From the NCBI GenBank assembly GCA_030426465.1, contig JAUHYK010000007.1, positions 1 to 64,000 of the forward strand: DNA of 64,000 nucleotides, in the 5' to 3' direction. The position numbers were made by a program, and so were the translations under genes. The notes beneath the pieces are model-generated. The model was not told the DNA's origin, did no database searches, and saw only the letters and a program-made list of their open reading frames with translations. Shown here one piece after another: positions 1-10,236 of the stretch; within the stretch, counting starts at the first letter, position 1, and each line of letters begins with the position of its first letter. The stretch comes from Alphaproteobacteria bacterium (GTDB lineage Bacteria; Pseudomonadota; Alphaproteobacteria; Caulobacterales; Parvularculaceae).

Positions 1-3000
1 TGCGATTGTGTGTCAGCGCCCGATTTCGCCGTTGAATTGGTGCTGTTGCCCTGAATCGAAGCGCCATTGCCGACGGAGCGGGATTTCGCGATCACGTAAA
101 TGTCGCCGCTATTGCCGATATCATTGGCGCCTTCGCCGCCATCGATTCCCGTCGCCGTGGAAACTGCACCCGCATGCAGATTGGCGCGGCTCCCGCCCCG
201 TTGAACATAGCTGATAGAACGCGCTGTAGAGCCGGTGTCGCTGTTGACGTTAATCAGACCTGCTGTGCGAATTACATCGTCGCCGTCATCGCCGTGAACG
301 CCATAGGAAGTCGCAGTAGCGCCAGATCCACTGGCGGCGCTGGCGGTGCCGATGCTGATGACTGCGCCGCTTTCGGCAACGACGCCGCCATGGGCGTAGA
401 CATATTGTTCGCTGCCCGACTCGAAGCTGATCAGATCGTCACCACCGCCGCCGCTCGCCCCGAACGCCAGACTGTCCGCCGCAACGCCGCCATCGATCAC
501 AGCGCCGCCGACATAGGTTATCGACCCGCCTTCCAGGCGGACATCCGCATGCGCATCCACGTCAGAGAATGATTTCAATATGAGCGTGTCGGCGCCTTCA
601 TCGCCAAACAGCGCGCCCGCAGTGCTCTTTCCTGTCAGCACCGATTTGATATTGCTGGCCCCGACCCAAGTCTGAGTATCCGAGATCGAATGCAACTCAA
701 CGTCTGAAAAGGCTTTCAGCAAACTGCCTTCAAAAATGACGGTGTCGTCCCCGTCTCCGGCCTCTATAGCGGAGGCGAGCGCATCTGCGCCGAATATGAA
801 ATCAGAATTGGAGTAACCAGCGAGCGTTAAATTCATTGATGTGGGTTCAAGATTCGAAAACGCCTTGGCGTAAACGTCGCCTGCTATCGCGATGCTGTCA
901 TTTCCATCACCGCCAAGCACGCCTTTTGCTGTGGCGTTCGCCGCGCTGTCCGATGCTTCGCCTGAATAACCGAGCCCGGTTGCAGCAAGCGACTTGCTGC
1001 GCACATCAGCCGTCGCTGAAGCGAAAACATCGCCATAGACCCAAAGCATGTCAGCATGATCACCCAGCGCCACACCGAAGGAACGGGCGCTGTGAACAAT
1101 ATCGCCTTCGGACGCCTTGCCGCCGATAACATTGATGTCGACCGTATTCGCCCCGCCAGGAAGGCATGACTCTGTCGCTGCATCATAGATAGCGGCGACG
1201 CAGGTGATCGCGTCGACTGTAGAGCCTTCGACAAGGAGAACCTGATCGGCGCCAATGCCGGCGTCTATGCCTGTCGCGGTCGCCACAGTATCGAGCGAAC
1301 TGACTGAACGGCCGCCGCCGGCGACATTCACCGAAACAGTTTTATTTGAAAGCGCTGCGTCTGCTATCGCCCGAATAGAGCCGCTATTTTCAATGTAATC
1401 AGCGCCGAGCCCTCCGCTGACGCCAAGCGCTGTTGCGTGTGAAAACCGAGTTGAATCAAGGAAGCCAACATCGACGATCGTTACTGATGTATTGGTTGTG
1501 GTCGTGCGCGACTGCGCAAGCGCTTCAATTTCTCCGCTGTTGAACACGGAATCGAGACCGTCGCCGCCATCAATGCCGATGGCCGTCGCGAAAGCACTGG
1601 AATTTGATTTCCCCGCACCTCCGCCCAATAGCCGAACATTAACACCGTTATTGTTAATTTGCGCATAGGCTGTGGAATGGATGGTTCCGTCATTCGTCAA
1701 AACGTCCTGGCCGGCGGCGCCTGACAGACCGGTAGCGTTGGCGTATGCTGAAAGACTGGCGAAGTCAGAGTCAAAACCGACGCCTTGAAAAGAAACAGAG
1801 CTGCTTGACGCTCTTGCATCAGCTTTACTAGTAAGCACGGCGCCATTAAAAACAGAATCACTTCCCCCGCCGGCGTCAATGCCGACACTGTCCGCAGAAG
1901 CCGTCATTCCAAGGCTTCCAACAGTAGCGCCAACCAGCTGAACAGAAACGCCAGCATCATTGACGCGTGCATTGGCGATTGCATCGAGGGTAGCCCCAGC
2001 GACGGAAATAGTGTCGGCGCCGCCTTTAGTTACGATTCCCTGCGCAAGCGCTGTTGCAGAAAGACCAGCGCCGTCGATCGAAAACCCGCCGCCCTGAATG
2101 TCTATGGACATACTGTCGCTAATAGCGTCTGCCTGCGACTTCAGCGCGCCACCGAGAATATTCACGCGGTCGCCGCCGCCCGCCCCTTCGATGGCAGCAG
2201 CCGATGCGTCGGCGAGAATCAGTGAAGAAGATCCTTCGCTGCCCGCGCCGGTCAAAGCAAAAGAAAAGCTGTCTTGCTTCGCATTGGCGAAGACATCGAT
2301 CCCGGAGAAGGACGTCAGCTGGTTAGCACCTTGGCCCAGTGCAACGCCTGTTGCATCCGCTTCGCTGATGAAATCGGCCAGATAGGCGGAGCCGCCAATA
2401 AGCGCGATAGAAATGATGTCTGCGTTGTAGTCGGCGATCGCGTCTACATCGATAGCGCCGAACTCTGATAATTCGAGAATGTCGTTATGGGCGCCCGCGT
2501 CAATGCCCTTGGCCGTCGCGATAAATTCCGCGCCCATTTCAGCATACGCCAAGCCGTCAAGCGTAACATTGAGATTGAGCGCGCCGCCATTCACAACATC
2601 GCCAAGCCCATCCTCATCCTGCGCGGAATGCACACGAGCAATCGCCTCAGTGAGGATCAGGTCTGAAACGCGAATATAGTCGGCGCCAAGCCCCGCAAGC
2701 ACACCTGTTGCATTTGCATTTGCAAAAGTCGCCGTTTTCGATCCGGAAAGCCCTATGCCGGTCGCGGCGATCGACTGGGCGCCTGTCGTCGCTTTCGCGC
2801 GCGTTTCGATGAGGCCCTCAATATTGATCTGGTCGATCCCTGCGCCGGCGTCTATGCCGCGCACAGTTGAATTGGAGGTCGTAGATACGTCACCCAGCCC
2901 CGCGCCGGCCAGCGCTACGCTCAGATTAAAACCACTTGCCGTGGACCGGCCATGCGTAATCACCTGCTCCTGATTGGTGATGATATCATTGCCGCCGCTT

Positions 3001-6000
3001 CCGGCCATGCCCTTTACATAGGAATTTGCGGTCGAGCCCGCCTCGGCAAGCGAAAAGCTGAGCGGGACAAAGGCCACATCGCCGCGAATGCTGATCGCAT
3101 CGGATTTGGCGATGCTGACCGCATTTGTCCTTAGAGCGCCCATATTCAACAGATAGTCCGTAACCGCACCGCCCGTTGAGAAAGTATTTCCCGCCATTCC
3201 CACGGCACGCGCGCTAGAAGACGTCGTCACATCGACAATCGAGGCGCCAAATGCGGCGCCTGTCACCGTCACGCCGCCGCCTACGGAAACGCTAACGCCG
3301 CGCACATCAGAAATGGCGTTTGTAATAACCGTCGCCTGATTTTCCAGGTAATCCGCGCCGGCGCCGCCACGCAGACCCTCCGCGTGCGCGTCCGCCCCCT
3401 GCTGCAAGTCTACCCACGAAACGCCGCCCGAAGCGCCCACGCCCGCGCCGGCGAGAGCGACGTTTACGGCTGCGCCGGTGATTTTGGCTTCAGCGTTGAT
3501 ATGGGTTTCGCCATTCACAATAATGTTGTCAGCGCCAGCGCCAGCGTCATAGCCAACCGCATCCGCGTCGGCGGATGAACGCGCTGTCGTTATCGCGTTG
3601 CTAACTGCGGCTCCTTCACCAGCAAAATCGACATCAATGCCGATAGCGGTCGTGTCCACCTTGGCGACAGCGGTAATCTCCGCCATCACTTGATCGGGCA
3701 GATCGTCCGGAGATGGCCCGCCAGACGGATCTTCCATTGAAGTCGGTTCAGCACTGGAGGTTTCTACTGGGGGTTGGGTAAACTCAATGAGATCGTTTCC
3801 ACGACCGCTATACATTCCCGTCGCGTATGCTTTTGCATTGCTGTCAGCTTCAACCACACCTGCGCCGATAGAGACGCCCACCGGGGCGACGTCAACGCTT
3901 GTGGTAATGCTGTCGGAATCCGAGCCCGCATCCGCGATAACAGTCAATGCTGCAATATTTCGAAGTGTATCATTTCCGATGTCGGTGTTGAGTGCATTAT
4001 TGGAATGCATGCCATAGGCGCGCGCATCCGCATTGCTATTCGCCTCGACGGCGGCAACATCGATGATGAGGCCGGCGCCGACAAACCCCGCGGAAGCATT
4101 GATTGCGTCGGCGTTGGAGCGCGCTGTCGACATAACCGACACTGCTCCTGCGTTAAGCAGTTCAGCGCTGTCACCTCGCGAACGAATACCGAAACCTGTC
4201 GATTTCGCAGTTGTCGACGCATCCGCAATAGCGCCGGAAAGAACAAGGCCGGCCTCCGGAACAACCGATAGACCTGAGGTCACACTGGTTGCATCAGCAT
4301 CAGCATTCGCCGCAACGGTTAGCGTTCCTGCGTTCTCCACCTGGACGCGGTCGCCTTTGCCGCCAAGCCCTGTGCTCGTTGCAACGGCTTTAGTCGCCGC
4401 ATCGATGACGGCCCCGTCAAAAGCGAGACCAACCGTTGTCGCCTGAATGTCTACATCGACGGCAAGCGCATCCGCCATCGCTTTAGCCGTTGTGTCAACT
4501 GAACCCGTGTTTTGCACAACAACAGAATTGCCGGCGCCCCACATACCGTATCCAGACGCGACCGCATCAAGCTTCGAACTCTGCAGGCTGATCCCGCCTG
4601 CTGCGCCAGCTTCCTTGGCAATCGCGATCGTCGCGTCCACTGTCGTTGAAGTCGCCGTAGAGTCAGCAAAAGCCAATACGACGCCGCTATTGGTTATTGG
4701 CGCGGCGCCTCGGGACTTGACACCGTAAGCCAACGCATAGCCGTAGATATCGGTCTGCATGGCGGCGGCATTCAGCGACCCACCCCCAGTTACAAAATCG
4801 ATGCTCGTTTGAATGCCCAGATTTTCTGCGAAAGCTGTTGAGTTTGTTGTCAACATGCCCCGGTTTTCTGTACCCAACGCGCCAGCCAGAGCATCAATGC
4901 CGATCGAAACCGACCGCGCCTTGCCACGCGTATCGTAGATAACCACGCCAGTGCTGACGCTGGGATCGACAGGCCCACTGTAATTCAGGGCGGCGCTCAC
5001 ATCTTCGAGTGTTGCATGCGCGTTCCCGCCAGTCGTCAGATCTCCAATATTGATCAGAGTGTCAGCGCCTTTTCCACCCGCCATACCTCTGGCGGTCGCA
5101 CGAGCATCGACCAGATTGAACATTTTGATGGCGTCGAACTGAACTCCACTGGACTTCGGACGCGCGCCGCCATGATATGAACCGCTCTTCGATGTGGATG
5201 TTGCATCAACCGTCATCGAGCCGAGATTGAAGATGACGTCGTCGCCTGCGGCGCCATTAAATCCCCAGGCGTTGCTGACGCTTCTGGCCCGTGTATCAAA
5301 ACCGCTGAGATTGACGCCAATGCCGGGAGCGCCACCACTCGTTTGTTTGGTGAGATCAATCCCCATCTCCACCGAAACTGCGGTATTTTCTGCCTTAGCA
5401 CTGGAGGTGACATTGGCGATGGCGTCTGCTTCCAGCAAAATCTGGTCATTTCCAACGCCGCCTGCGAAACCCTCCGCCTTTGAGTTCGCATTCGCCGTCG
5501 ATTTCAGTAGCGAAAACTCTCCCGTTGGCAAACTGATCTTGGGCGCCTTCAATGAGACCGACGCGTCAAGAAAAACCAAGGTCGAGAGCGCATCAGTGGC
5601 GCTGCTCACATTCAGGTTAGAGCCGTTATAGATGAGGACATCGTCCCCACTGCCGCCATCTAACCGTCGCGCCGTCGACCGCGCCTCCGATCCTGCCGTA
5701 ACAAAAGCGAAAATGGAGCCTGCCGCGCCGACCGAAGGCACAGGCACATCTACAGGAAAACTGACGCTGGCGACATCGATTTGCGAATTCGCTGTTGAGG
5801 TGGACACGAGATCACCGAATACGGACAGGGTATCCACCCCGCCGCCGCCGCCAATTCCTTCAGCGTCAGCAACAGCCACCATATCCGCATCCACATGTGT
5901 GTCGGACCAATCTGTTTTCGGAATAGCATCAACTGTCATCGCTACACCGACAGAATGAATATCGGAAAACGCATCGACAGTGATCGCGCCATAAGCGTCA

Positions 6001-7200
6001 GCCATGTCATCGCCGGCGTTGAGAGAAACTCCGTTGGCATGGGCCTTGATTACGTTCTTCAGACTGCTCGCCTCGGACTGAGCGAGTTCCGATTCATCAA
6101 GCCCGGTAAAAGAAAGGTCGGTGATGGTGCGATTGGCGTTCGCCTTTACATCAAGAGACGCCGCTTCCTGAATATCGACAATATCGTTATCGCCACCGGC
6201 TGACAGACCCGTCGCGCGCGCGGTCCCGGAAAAAGAGCTGTCTCCCTGATTGGCGCCGACAACCGCAAGGGACACAGATGTCGACGTGAGGTCTATTTCC
6301 GCTGCAACTTTGTGTTCGCCATTGCTGAGCGTAATGGAGTCTTCGCCGTTGCTGGCGTTCACTCCATATGAGGTTGCCTGGGCAACACCTTCCGCGGAAA
6401 AGAGCCCCGCTTCACCTAGAGAAACCGCAACATCCGTCTGTTCCAGAACCGCTGTGCTGCGTATATCCATACCGCCGCTGGAGACGATGCTGTCCCCGGC
6501 GCGCCCACCCTGAATGCCTGTGGACCGGGCGTCGGACGAAATATCTCCCACGCCAGCGTTGGCGCTGATGATGCCTATATCGGTTGTGCTCAAAAGCGTG
6601 CGCGCCGTCGAGACAGCTGCGATTTCTCCTGTCGAGACAAAACTGTTGGCGTCAATTCCGCCCAGCAAACCAGTTGCGGTTGCGGTAACCGCCATGGCCG
6701 AGGAAAAATCGATGACGTCAATACCGATCAGATTAACATTGTCGCGCTTTCCTTCAGAAAAAGCTTCGACGCGAAGAGGGCCGTTATTTTCCAGATAGTC
6801 TGCTCCATGGCCTCCACTCAGACCTATGGAGCGTGACTGAATGAGCGACTCAAGATTAAGCGTTGAAAATTCCCCCGGCGCTTCCTGAATAATCGCAAAG
6901 TCGAGAATGCCGCCCCTGGCGGAGGAAAAGACGCCCCCGCCATTGCTGAACAACATGTCATCGCCTGTTCCGCCAATCATTCCATTTGCGAAGGCGCCAA
7001 TATCCAGCGCGGGGGAAGCAAGGTCTACAGAAAACGCATCCAGCGTCGCATCATTCACGTTCGCACTGATGGTTATCAATTCAACATCTACAGTGTCTTT
7101 GCCTCCGCGCGCGCTGACGCCTGTCGTGGTGACTTTTTCATCGCCGTCAAGGATCAACTCAACCGTCGCCTCCATGACAGCATCGTCACCTTGCGTACCA
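1..7200 (-). repeat. Degenerate tandem repeats within the giant protein gene
   Basis: About 42 coding repeats with a mean spacing near 174 bp. The best conserved core encodes GGxGxD followed by an aliphatic residue and Asn-x-Gly. Repeats are diverged at DNA level, so this is an old array rather than a recent amplification. Confidence 0.75.
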
Positions 7201-7328
7201 TCAATAGCGATGTCGCTTACAGGCGCCGCCAAAGCGGCGCCGGACACAACGAGCACCGCGCCCAGCGATGTTGTCGACATAATGATGTGACGCAAACTTG
7301 CGGTTTTCCGATTGAAAGTGCTGGTCAT
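1..7328 (-). CDS. Giant exported repeat protein (partial, C-terminus beyond the window)
   Basis: One minus-strand frame runs without a stop from an ATG at 7328 to the window edge, giving at least 2442 residues; I read it through and checked the frame at both ends and in the middle. The N-terminus has a basic stretch, then a hydrophobic core ending in VVSGAALAAP, a good Sec signal peptide; an in-frame ATG 16 codons later is the alternative start. The rest is about 42 degenerate repeats of roughly 58 residues around ATG(I/V/M)xGGxGxDx(I/V/L)xNxG, each followed by small alternating residues such as AxAxA and VSVxxxG. This looks like a beta-helix or RTX-like calcium-binding surface adhesin. I noticed only two cysteines, both in one insertion near 1140-1215. 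The gene lies 160 bp downstream of a co-oriented response regulator. A secretion domain (autotransporter barrel or type I signal) would be in the missing part. Adhesin function is inference; exported repeat protein is firm. Confidence 0.88.
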   Translation of the reverse strand, partial: MTSTFNRKTASLRHIIMSTTSLGAVLVVSGAALAAPVSDIAIDGTQGDDAVMEATVELILDGDEKVTTTGVSARGGKDTVDVELITISANVNDATLDAFSVDLASPALDIGAFANGMIGGTGDDMLFSNGGGVFSSARGGILDFAIIQEAPGEFSTLNLESLIQSRSIGLSGGHGADYLENNGPLRVEAFSEGKRDNVNLIGIDVIDFSSAMAVTATATGLLGGIDANSFVSTGEIAAVSTARTLLSTTDIGIISANAGVGDISSDARSTGIQGGRAGDSIVSSGGMDIRSTAVLEQTDVAVSLGEAGLFSAEGVAQATSYGVNASNGEDSITLSNGEHKVAAEIDLTSTSVSLAVVGANQGDSSFSGTARATGLSAGGDNDIVDIQEAASLDVKANANRTITDLSFTGLDESELAQSEASSLKNVIKAHANGVSLNAGDDMADAYGAITVDAFSDIHSVGVAMTVDAIPKTDWSDTHVDADMVAVADAEGIGGGGGVDTLSVFGDLVSTSTANSQIDVASVSFPVDVPVPSVGAAGSIFAFVTAGSEARSTARRLDGGSGDDVLIYNGSNLNVSSATDALSTLVFLDASVSLKAPKISLPTGEFSLLKSTANANSKAEGFAGGVGNDQILLEADAIANVTSSAKAENTAVSVEMGIDLTKQTSGGAPGIGVNLSGFDTRARSVSNAWGFNGAAGDDVIFNLGSMTVDATSTSKSGSYHGGARPKSSGVQFDAIKMFNLVDARATARGMAGGKGADTLINIGDLTTGGNAHATLEDVSAALNYSGPVDPSVSTGVVIYDTRGKARSVSIGIDALAGALGTENRGMLTTNSTAFAENLGIQTSIDFVTGGGSLNAAAMQTDIYGYALAYGVKSRGAAPITNSGVVLAFADSTATSTTVDATIAIAKEAGAAGGISLQSSKLDAVASGYGMWGAGNSVVVQNTGSVDTTAKAMADALAVDVDIQATTVGLAFDGAVIDAATKAVATSTGLGGKGDRVQVENAGTLTVAANADADATSVTSGLSVVPEAGLVLSGAIADASTTAKSTGFGIRSRGDSAELLNAGAVSVMSTARSNADAINASAGFVGAGLIIDVAAVEANSNADARAYGMHSNNALNTDIGNDTLRNIAALTVIADAGSDSDSITTSVDVAPVGVSIGAGVVEADSNAKAYATGMYSGRGNDLIEFTQPPVETSSAEPTSMEDPSGGPSPDDLPDQVMAEITAVAKVDTTAIGIDVDFAGEGAAVSNAITTARSSADADAVGYDAGAGADNIIVNGETHINAEAKITGAAVNVALAGAGVGASGGVSWVDLQQGADAHAEGLRGGAGADYLENQATVITNAISDVRGVSVSVGGGVTVTGAAFGASIVDVTTSSSARAVGMAGNTFSTGGAVTDYLLNMGALRTNAVSIAKSDAISIRGDVAFVPLSFSLAEAGSTANSYVKGMAGSGGNDIITNQEQVITHGRSTASGFNLSVALAGAGLGDVSTTSNSTVRGIDAGAGIDQINIEGLIETRAKATTGAQSIAATGIGLSGSKTATFANANATGVLAGLGADYIRVSDLILTEAIARVHSAQDEDGLGDVVNGGALNLNVTLDGLAYAEMGAEFIATAKGIDAGAHNDILELSEFGAIDVDAIADYNADIISIALIGGSAYLADFISEADATGVALGQGANQLTSFSGIDVFANAKQDSFSFALTGAGSEGSSSLILADASAAAIEGAGGGDRVNILGGALKSQADAISDSMSIDIQGGGFSIDGAGLSATALAQGIVTKGGADTISVAGATLDAIANARVNDAGVSVQLVGATVGSLGMTASADSVGIDAGGGSDSVFNGAVLTSKADARASSSSVSFQGVGFDSDFASLSAYANATGLSGAAGQDVLTNDGTIHSTAYAQINNNGVNVRLLGGGAGKSNSSAFATAIGIDGGDGLDSVFNSGEIEALAQSRTTTTNTSVTIVDVGFLDSTRFSHATALGVSGGLGADYIENSGSIRAIADAALSNKTVSVNVAGGGRSVSSLDTVATATGIDAGIGADQVLLVEGSTVDAITCVAAIYDAATESCLPGGANTVDINVIGGKASEGDIVHSARSFGVALGDHADMLWVYGDVFASATADVRSKSLAATGLGYSGEASDSAANATAKGVLGGDGNDSIAIAGDVYAKAFSNLEPTSMNLTLAGYSNSDFIFGADALASAIEAGDGDDTVIFEGSLLKAFSDVELHSISDTQTWVGASNIKSVLTGKSTAGALFGDEGADTLILKSFSDVDAHADVRLEGGSITYVGGAVIDGGVAADSLAFGASGGGGDDLISFESGSEQYVYAHGGVVAESGAVISIGTASAASGSGATATSYGVHGDDGDDVIRTAGLINVNSDTGSTARSISYVQRGGSRANLHAGAVSTATGIDGGEGANDIGNSGDIYVIAKSRSVGNGASIQGNSTNSTAKSGADTQS

Positions 7329-7412
7329 TGGCCCCGTTCCAACTACATTGACGGGCGCACACCGCGCCTGTCCCAGTCGCTCAATTTTTGTATGGTTCAA
7401 GGAGGCGGCGCC

Positions 7413-7430
7413 ATGGTGCGATCACACCAT
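7413..7430. promoter_or_regulatory. Dyad upstream of the giant repeat gene
   Basis: Perfect inverted repeat ATGGTG-N6-CACCAT about 85-100 bp upstream of the giant gene start and downstream of the response regulator stop. It could be an operator for the adjacent NarL/FixJ-type regulator or a weak hairpin; it has no T-run. The role is inferred from position only. Confidence 0.3.
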
Positions 7431-7488
7431 ATCGGCGCGTGAGACCCGCATGTTTCCTGGGGTTCGACCAGTTTTTAGAGAATCGTCG

Positions 7489-8118
7489 TCAGGTATGCCG
7501 GGAAATCTCCAGAAGCCCTTCACGATGCGCAAGCGCCATCAATTCACCGGCTGAATGAACACCCAGTTTGCGCATGATGCTTGTACGATGTTTGTCAGCC
7601 GTGTTGGCGCTGATGCTCAGCCTGTCAGCAATTACAGCGATCGAGTCACCGCGCGCCAGCCCTTGCAGCACCTGACGCTCTCGCGGGGTCAGATCCGCGC
7701 CGAGGGCAGGACGATCAAGCGCCGCCTGAACCCTTGGTGAAAACGCCTCTCCTCCATCCATGATGGCGCGCGCCGCGCCGAGAAGCGCATCGATATCATC
7801 GGATTTCAGGAAAACCCCGTTCGCGCCGGCCTGTCGCGCCTGCCGCAAGACACCGCCCGATGTAAGCCCTGTCAACACAAGGATTTTTGTTTCAGGACTC
7901 CACCGGTGAACCTCATCGATCACTTCGATCCCGTTCGAATGAGGCATGGCGATATCCAGAACCAATAGATTTGGACGGTGCTTTTTAACCTGAATAACCG
8001 CCTGAATGCCGTCGGCGGCTTCTCCGGCGATCGAAAATTCCTCGCCAGCATCAATTGCGCCTTTCACCCCTTGCCGGACAAGGGCATGATCGTCGGCCAC
8101 TATCACGCTATAAACCAT
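7489..8118 (-). CDS. NarL/FixJ-family response regulator
   Basis: Receiver domain (residues 1-120) with acidic pocket D9-D10, phospho-acceptor D55 in LLVLDIAMP, switch T83 and K105, followed by a LuxR-type helix-turn-helix (about 145-205) with LTPRERQVLQGLARG and the recognition region SISANTADKHRTSIMRKL. I chose the ATG at 8118 (MVYSVIVADD), giving 209 aa, because receiver domains start there; an ATG at 8151 and longer readings would overlap the divergent kinase start. It is divergent from the histidine kinase at 8150 and co-oriented with the giant repeat gene, so kinase, regulator and surface-protein target probably form one unit. The family is certain; the target is inferred. Confidence 0.92.
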   Translation of the reverse strand: MVYSVIVADDHALVRQGVKGAIDAGEEFSIAGEAADGIQAVIQVKKHRPNLLVLDIAMPHSNGIEVIDEVHRWSPETKILVLTGLTSGGVLRQARQAGANGVFLKSDDIDALLGAARAIMDGGEAFSPRVQAALDRPALGADLTPRERQVLQGLARGDSIAVIADRLSISANTADKHRTSIMRKLGVHSAGELMALAHREGLLEISRHT

Positions 8119-8149
8119 CGCCGCACCGGTTTGCTTCGGGACGTCCAGC

Positions 8150-10150
8150 ATGAAAGCCACAAACGCACTCAAAGGCAAATGGATATTTTTATCCTTATGC
8201 GGCCTATTGCTTGGAATCCTGACTTCCGCAGCGGCTTCAACCGGCGCACTCATCCTTGACGAGCATCAGCCTGTACGGGATCTGCGCCCATATATTATGG
8301 TGTATTTCGATCCATCCCATGAAATGACGCTTAGGGACGTAAAAGCTGTCTCGACCAGCGATTTCACGCCAGTCACAACCAAAGAACCGTCTTTTTCTCA
8401 TACAACGGACGCAATCTGGCTGCGTATTCCCATCAAAAGCGCATCGAGTGCGGTCACGCAGAAAGTTCTCCTGCTCGAGACAAACTTCATGTTTGAACTA
8501 AGCGTGATACTGGAAAGAGACTCCAGCGAGGAACGCCTTCTTTCTCAAACAATCGCAAGCCCGTTCTCGACGCGCAGCATTCCTCACCCGAACCTGGTGG
8601 CGCAATTTTCGCTAGCGCCGGAAGAGGCGGCGACAATCTGGATTCGTTACAGGTCCCATGGCGACACATCGTTACCTATCCGGATCGAAACTGAAACCAG
8701 CTTCATCGCCAGCACCCACGCAAATACGGCGAAATTCTTCATTTTTTACGCCGTCATTCTCGTTTTCTTAGCCATGAGCGTCATCGCGTTCTTGCTGCAA
8801 AAACGCTTTATTTTTATTACGTACTTTTTTTACGCCGCATCCGTATTTCTCTATGTGCTGCATCGCGATGGATATACATTTCAGTATCTTTGGCCGAACC
8901 ATCCTGCCTTCAACAATTTTGCCAGCCTGCCTCTTGCATGCTCACTGACTTTTTTCGCGGCGCTTTTCACACGCTCTTATCTTCTGACTTGGAAAAAATA
9001 CCCAATAAGCGACAAGCTGCTCCTCGCAATCATGATCGGCGGTTTCGGGCTTGTTGCAGGTGTTTTGTTCATTGCGGAAAGCAAGCTCAAACTCTACGCC
9101 TATTTTTACATTTTGTTTGCGTCAGTAAGCTTTCTGGGGATCGGCTGCTTCGCCTGGAGGCGTGAAGGACGCCGCATCCGCTATTTTGTTGCAGGCTGGT
9201 TCGGTATCGTCCTCAGCTCTATCGCGGTCACCTGCATTACCCTTTTTGGCATGGACGTATCGCGCAGCACCATGCTCGACCTTATTCGCCTGGCAATGGT
9301 GTTCGACGCCTCAATGATGGGCATGGCCGTATTGGAAGGCATCAACACGATCCGCAGGCAACGGGATGCATCGCTGCGCGAGCAACTGAGCATGGCGCAA
9401 ATCAATCTTGGCTTGCACAGCCGTCTCGATAGTCTCGAGAAGAGATACCGGGAAACACAGCGCGTCGCCGAAGACCGCGGCCGTATCCTTGCGGACGCCA
9501 CACACGACATCAGGCAGCCGCTCTTCTCTTTAAGAGCGTCCATTCAAGAGAGTATGAATAATAAGACTCTCTCGGCGGCGCGTCTCAAAGATATTGACGC
9601 CAGCTTCACCTATCTCGAAGGGCTGGTGGATGAGTATATGGAATCGGCGCTCACTGGCACTGAAAACAAATCACATCCGTTGCCGGTGGAAGAGCATGAC
9701 ACGTCGCTCTCCATGATTATTTCGTCCATGAACGAAATGTTCGCGGAGGAGGCTCTTTCAAAAAACCTTCAATTACGAACCGTTGACAGCCATCGAACGA
9801 TGCCTGTCAGCGCCATGACATTACTGCGCATTGTCGCCAATCTGACATCAAACGCGATCAAATATACAACGTCCGGCGCTGTTCTCATTGGGTGCAGACT
9901 GCGCGACGGCCAGCCTAGCATCGAAGTCTACGATACTGGGCCAGGCATGCCATCAATGGAAGTCGATCATATACTCAACCGCAAAGCGCGCGGCGCAAAC
10001 TCCGACGCGCATCAGGGTGGTAAAGGCCTTGGACTCGATATTGTCGCCAGGCTCGCAGAAGAAAATAACCTGCTGCTTAGCGTGACAAGTCACCCGGGTA
10101 AGGGGTCGTGCTTCCGCCTGACCCCGAAGGCTGGCGAAGCCGTTCAGTAG
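8150..10150 (+). CDS. 7TM-DISM sensor histidine kinase
   Basis: 666-aa membrane sensor kinase. Residues 1-30 form a signal peptide. About 35-185 resembles the 7TMR-DISMED2 periplasmic sensing domain, and 192-395 holds seven hydrophobic spans (7TMR-DISM_7TM). A coiled coil (405-445) precedes the dimerisation/phospho-acceptor region with H452 in THDIRQPLFSL. The C-terminal ATPase domain has the N-box around N568 (NLTSNAIKYT), DTGPGM at 595-600 and GKGLGL at 624-629, so all catalytic boxes are present. DISMED2 domains are thought to bind carbohydrates or related ligands; the ligand here is unknown. The start lies only about 30 bp from the divergent response regulator start, so the two promoters must overlap coding sequence. 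Confidence 0.93.
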   Translation: MKATNALKGKWIFLSLCGLLLGILTSAAASTGALILDEHQPVRDLRPYIMVYFDPSHEMTLRDVKAVSTSDFTPVTTKEPSFSHTTDAIWLRIPIKSASSAVTQKVLLLETNFMFELSVILERDSSEERLLSQTIASPFSTRSIPHPNLVAQFSLAPEEAATIWIRYRSHGDTSLPIRIETETSFIASTHANTAKFFIFYAVILVFLAMSVIAFLLQKRFIFITYFFYAASVFLYVLHRDGYTFQYLWPNHPAFNNFASLPLACSLTFFAALFTRSYLLTWKKYPISDKLLLAIMIGGFGLVAGVLFIAESKLKLYAYFYILFASVSFLGIGCFAWRREGRRIRYFVAGWFGIVLSSIAVTCITLFGMDVSRSTMLDLIRLAMVFDASMMGMAVLEGINTIRRQRDASLREQLSMAQINLGLHSRLDSLEKRYRETQRVAEDRGRILADATHDIRQPLFSLRASIQESMNNKTLSAARLKDIDASFTYLEGLVDEYMESALTGTENKSHPLPVEEHDTSLSMIISSMNEMFAEEALSKNLQLRTVDSHRTMPVSAMTLLRIVANLTSNAIKYTTSGAVLIGCRLRDGQPSIEVYDTGPGMPSMEVDHILNRKARGANSDAHQGGKGLGLDIVARLAEENNLLLSVTSHPGKGSCFRLTPKAGEAVQ

Positions 10151-10236
10151 TGAGGCGATGATGTTTGTAGGCCATCCTTGTCGCAGATGTTCACATTATC
10201 AGAACCGACAACTCGGGAGCTGGCGGCCAAGCTTCT

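Noticed and set aside
3774-5631. Several plus-strand frames of 90-165 codons
   Set aside because: They oppose the single giant minus-strand frame, which carries repeats and a signal peptide; composition mirrors its GC-rich codons.
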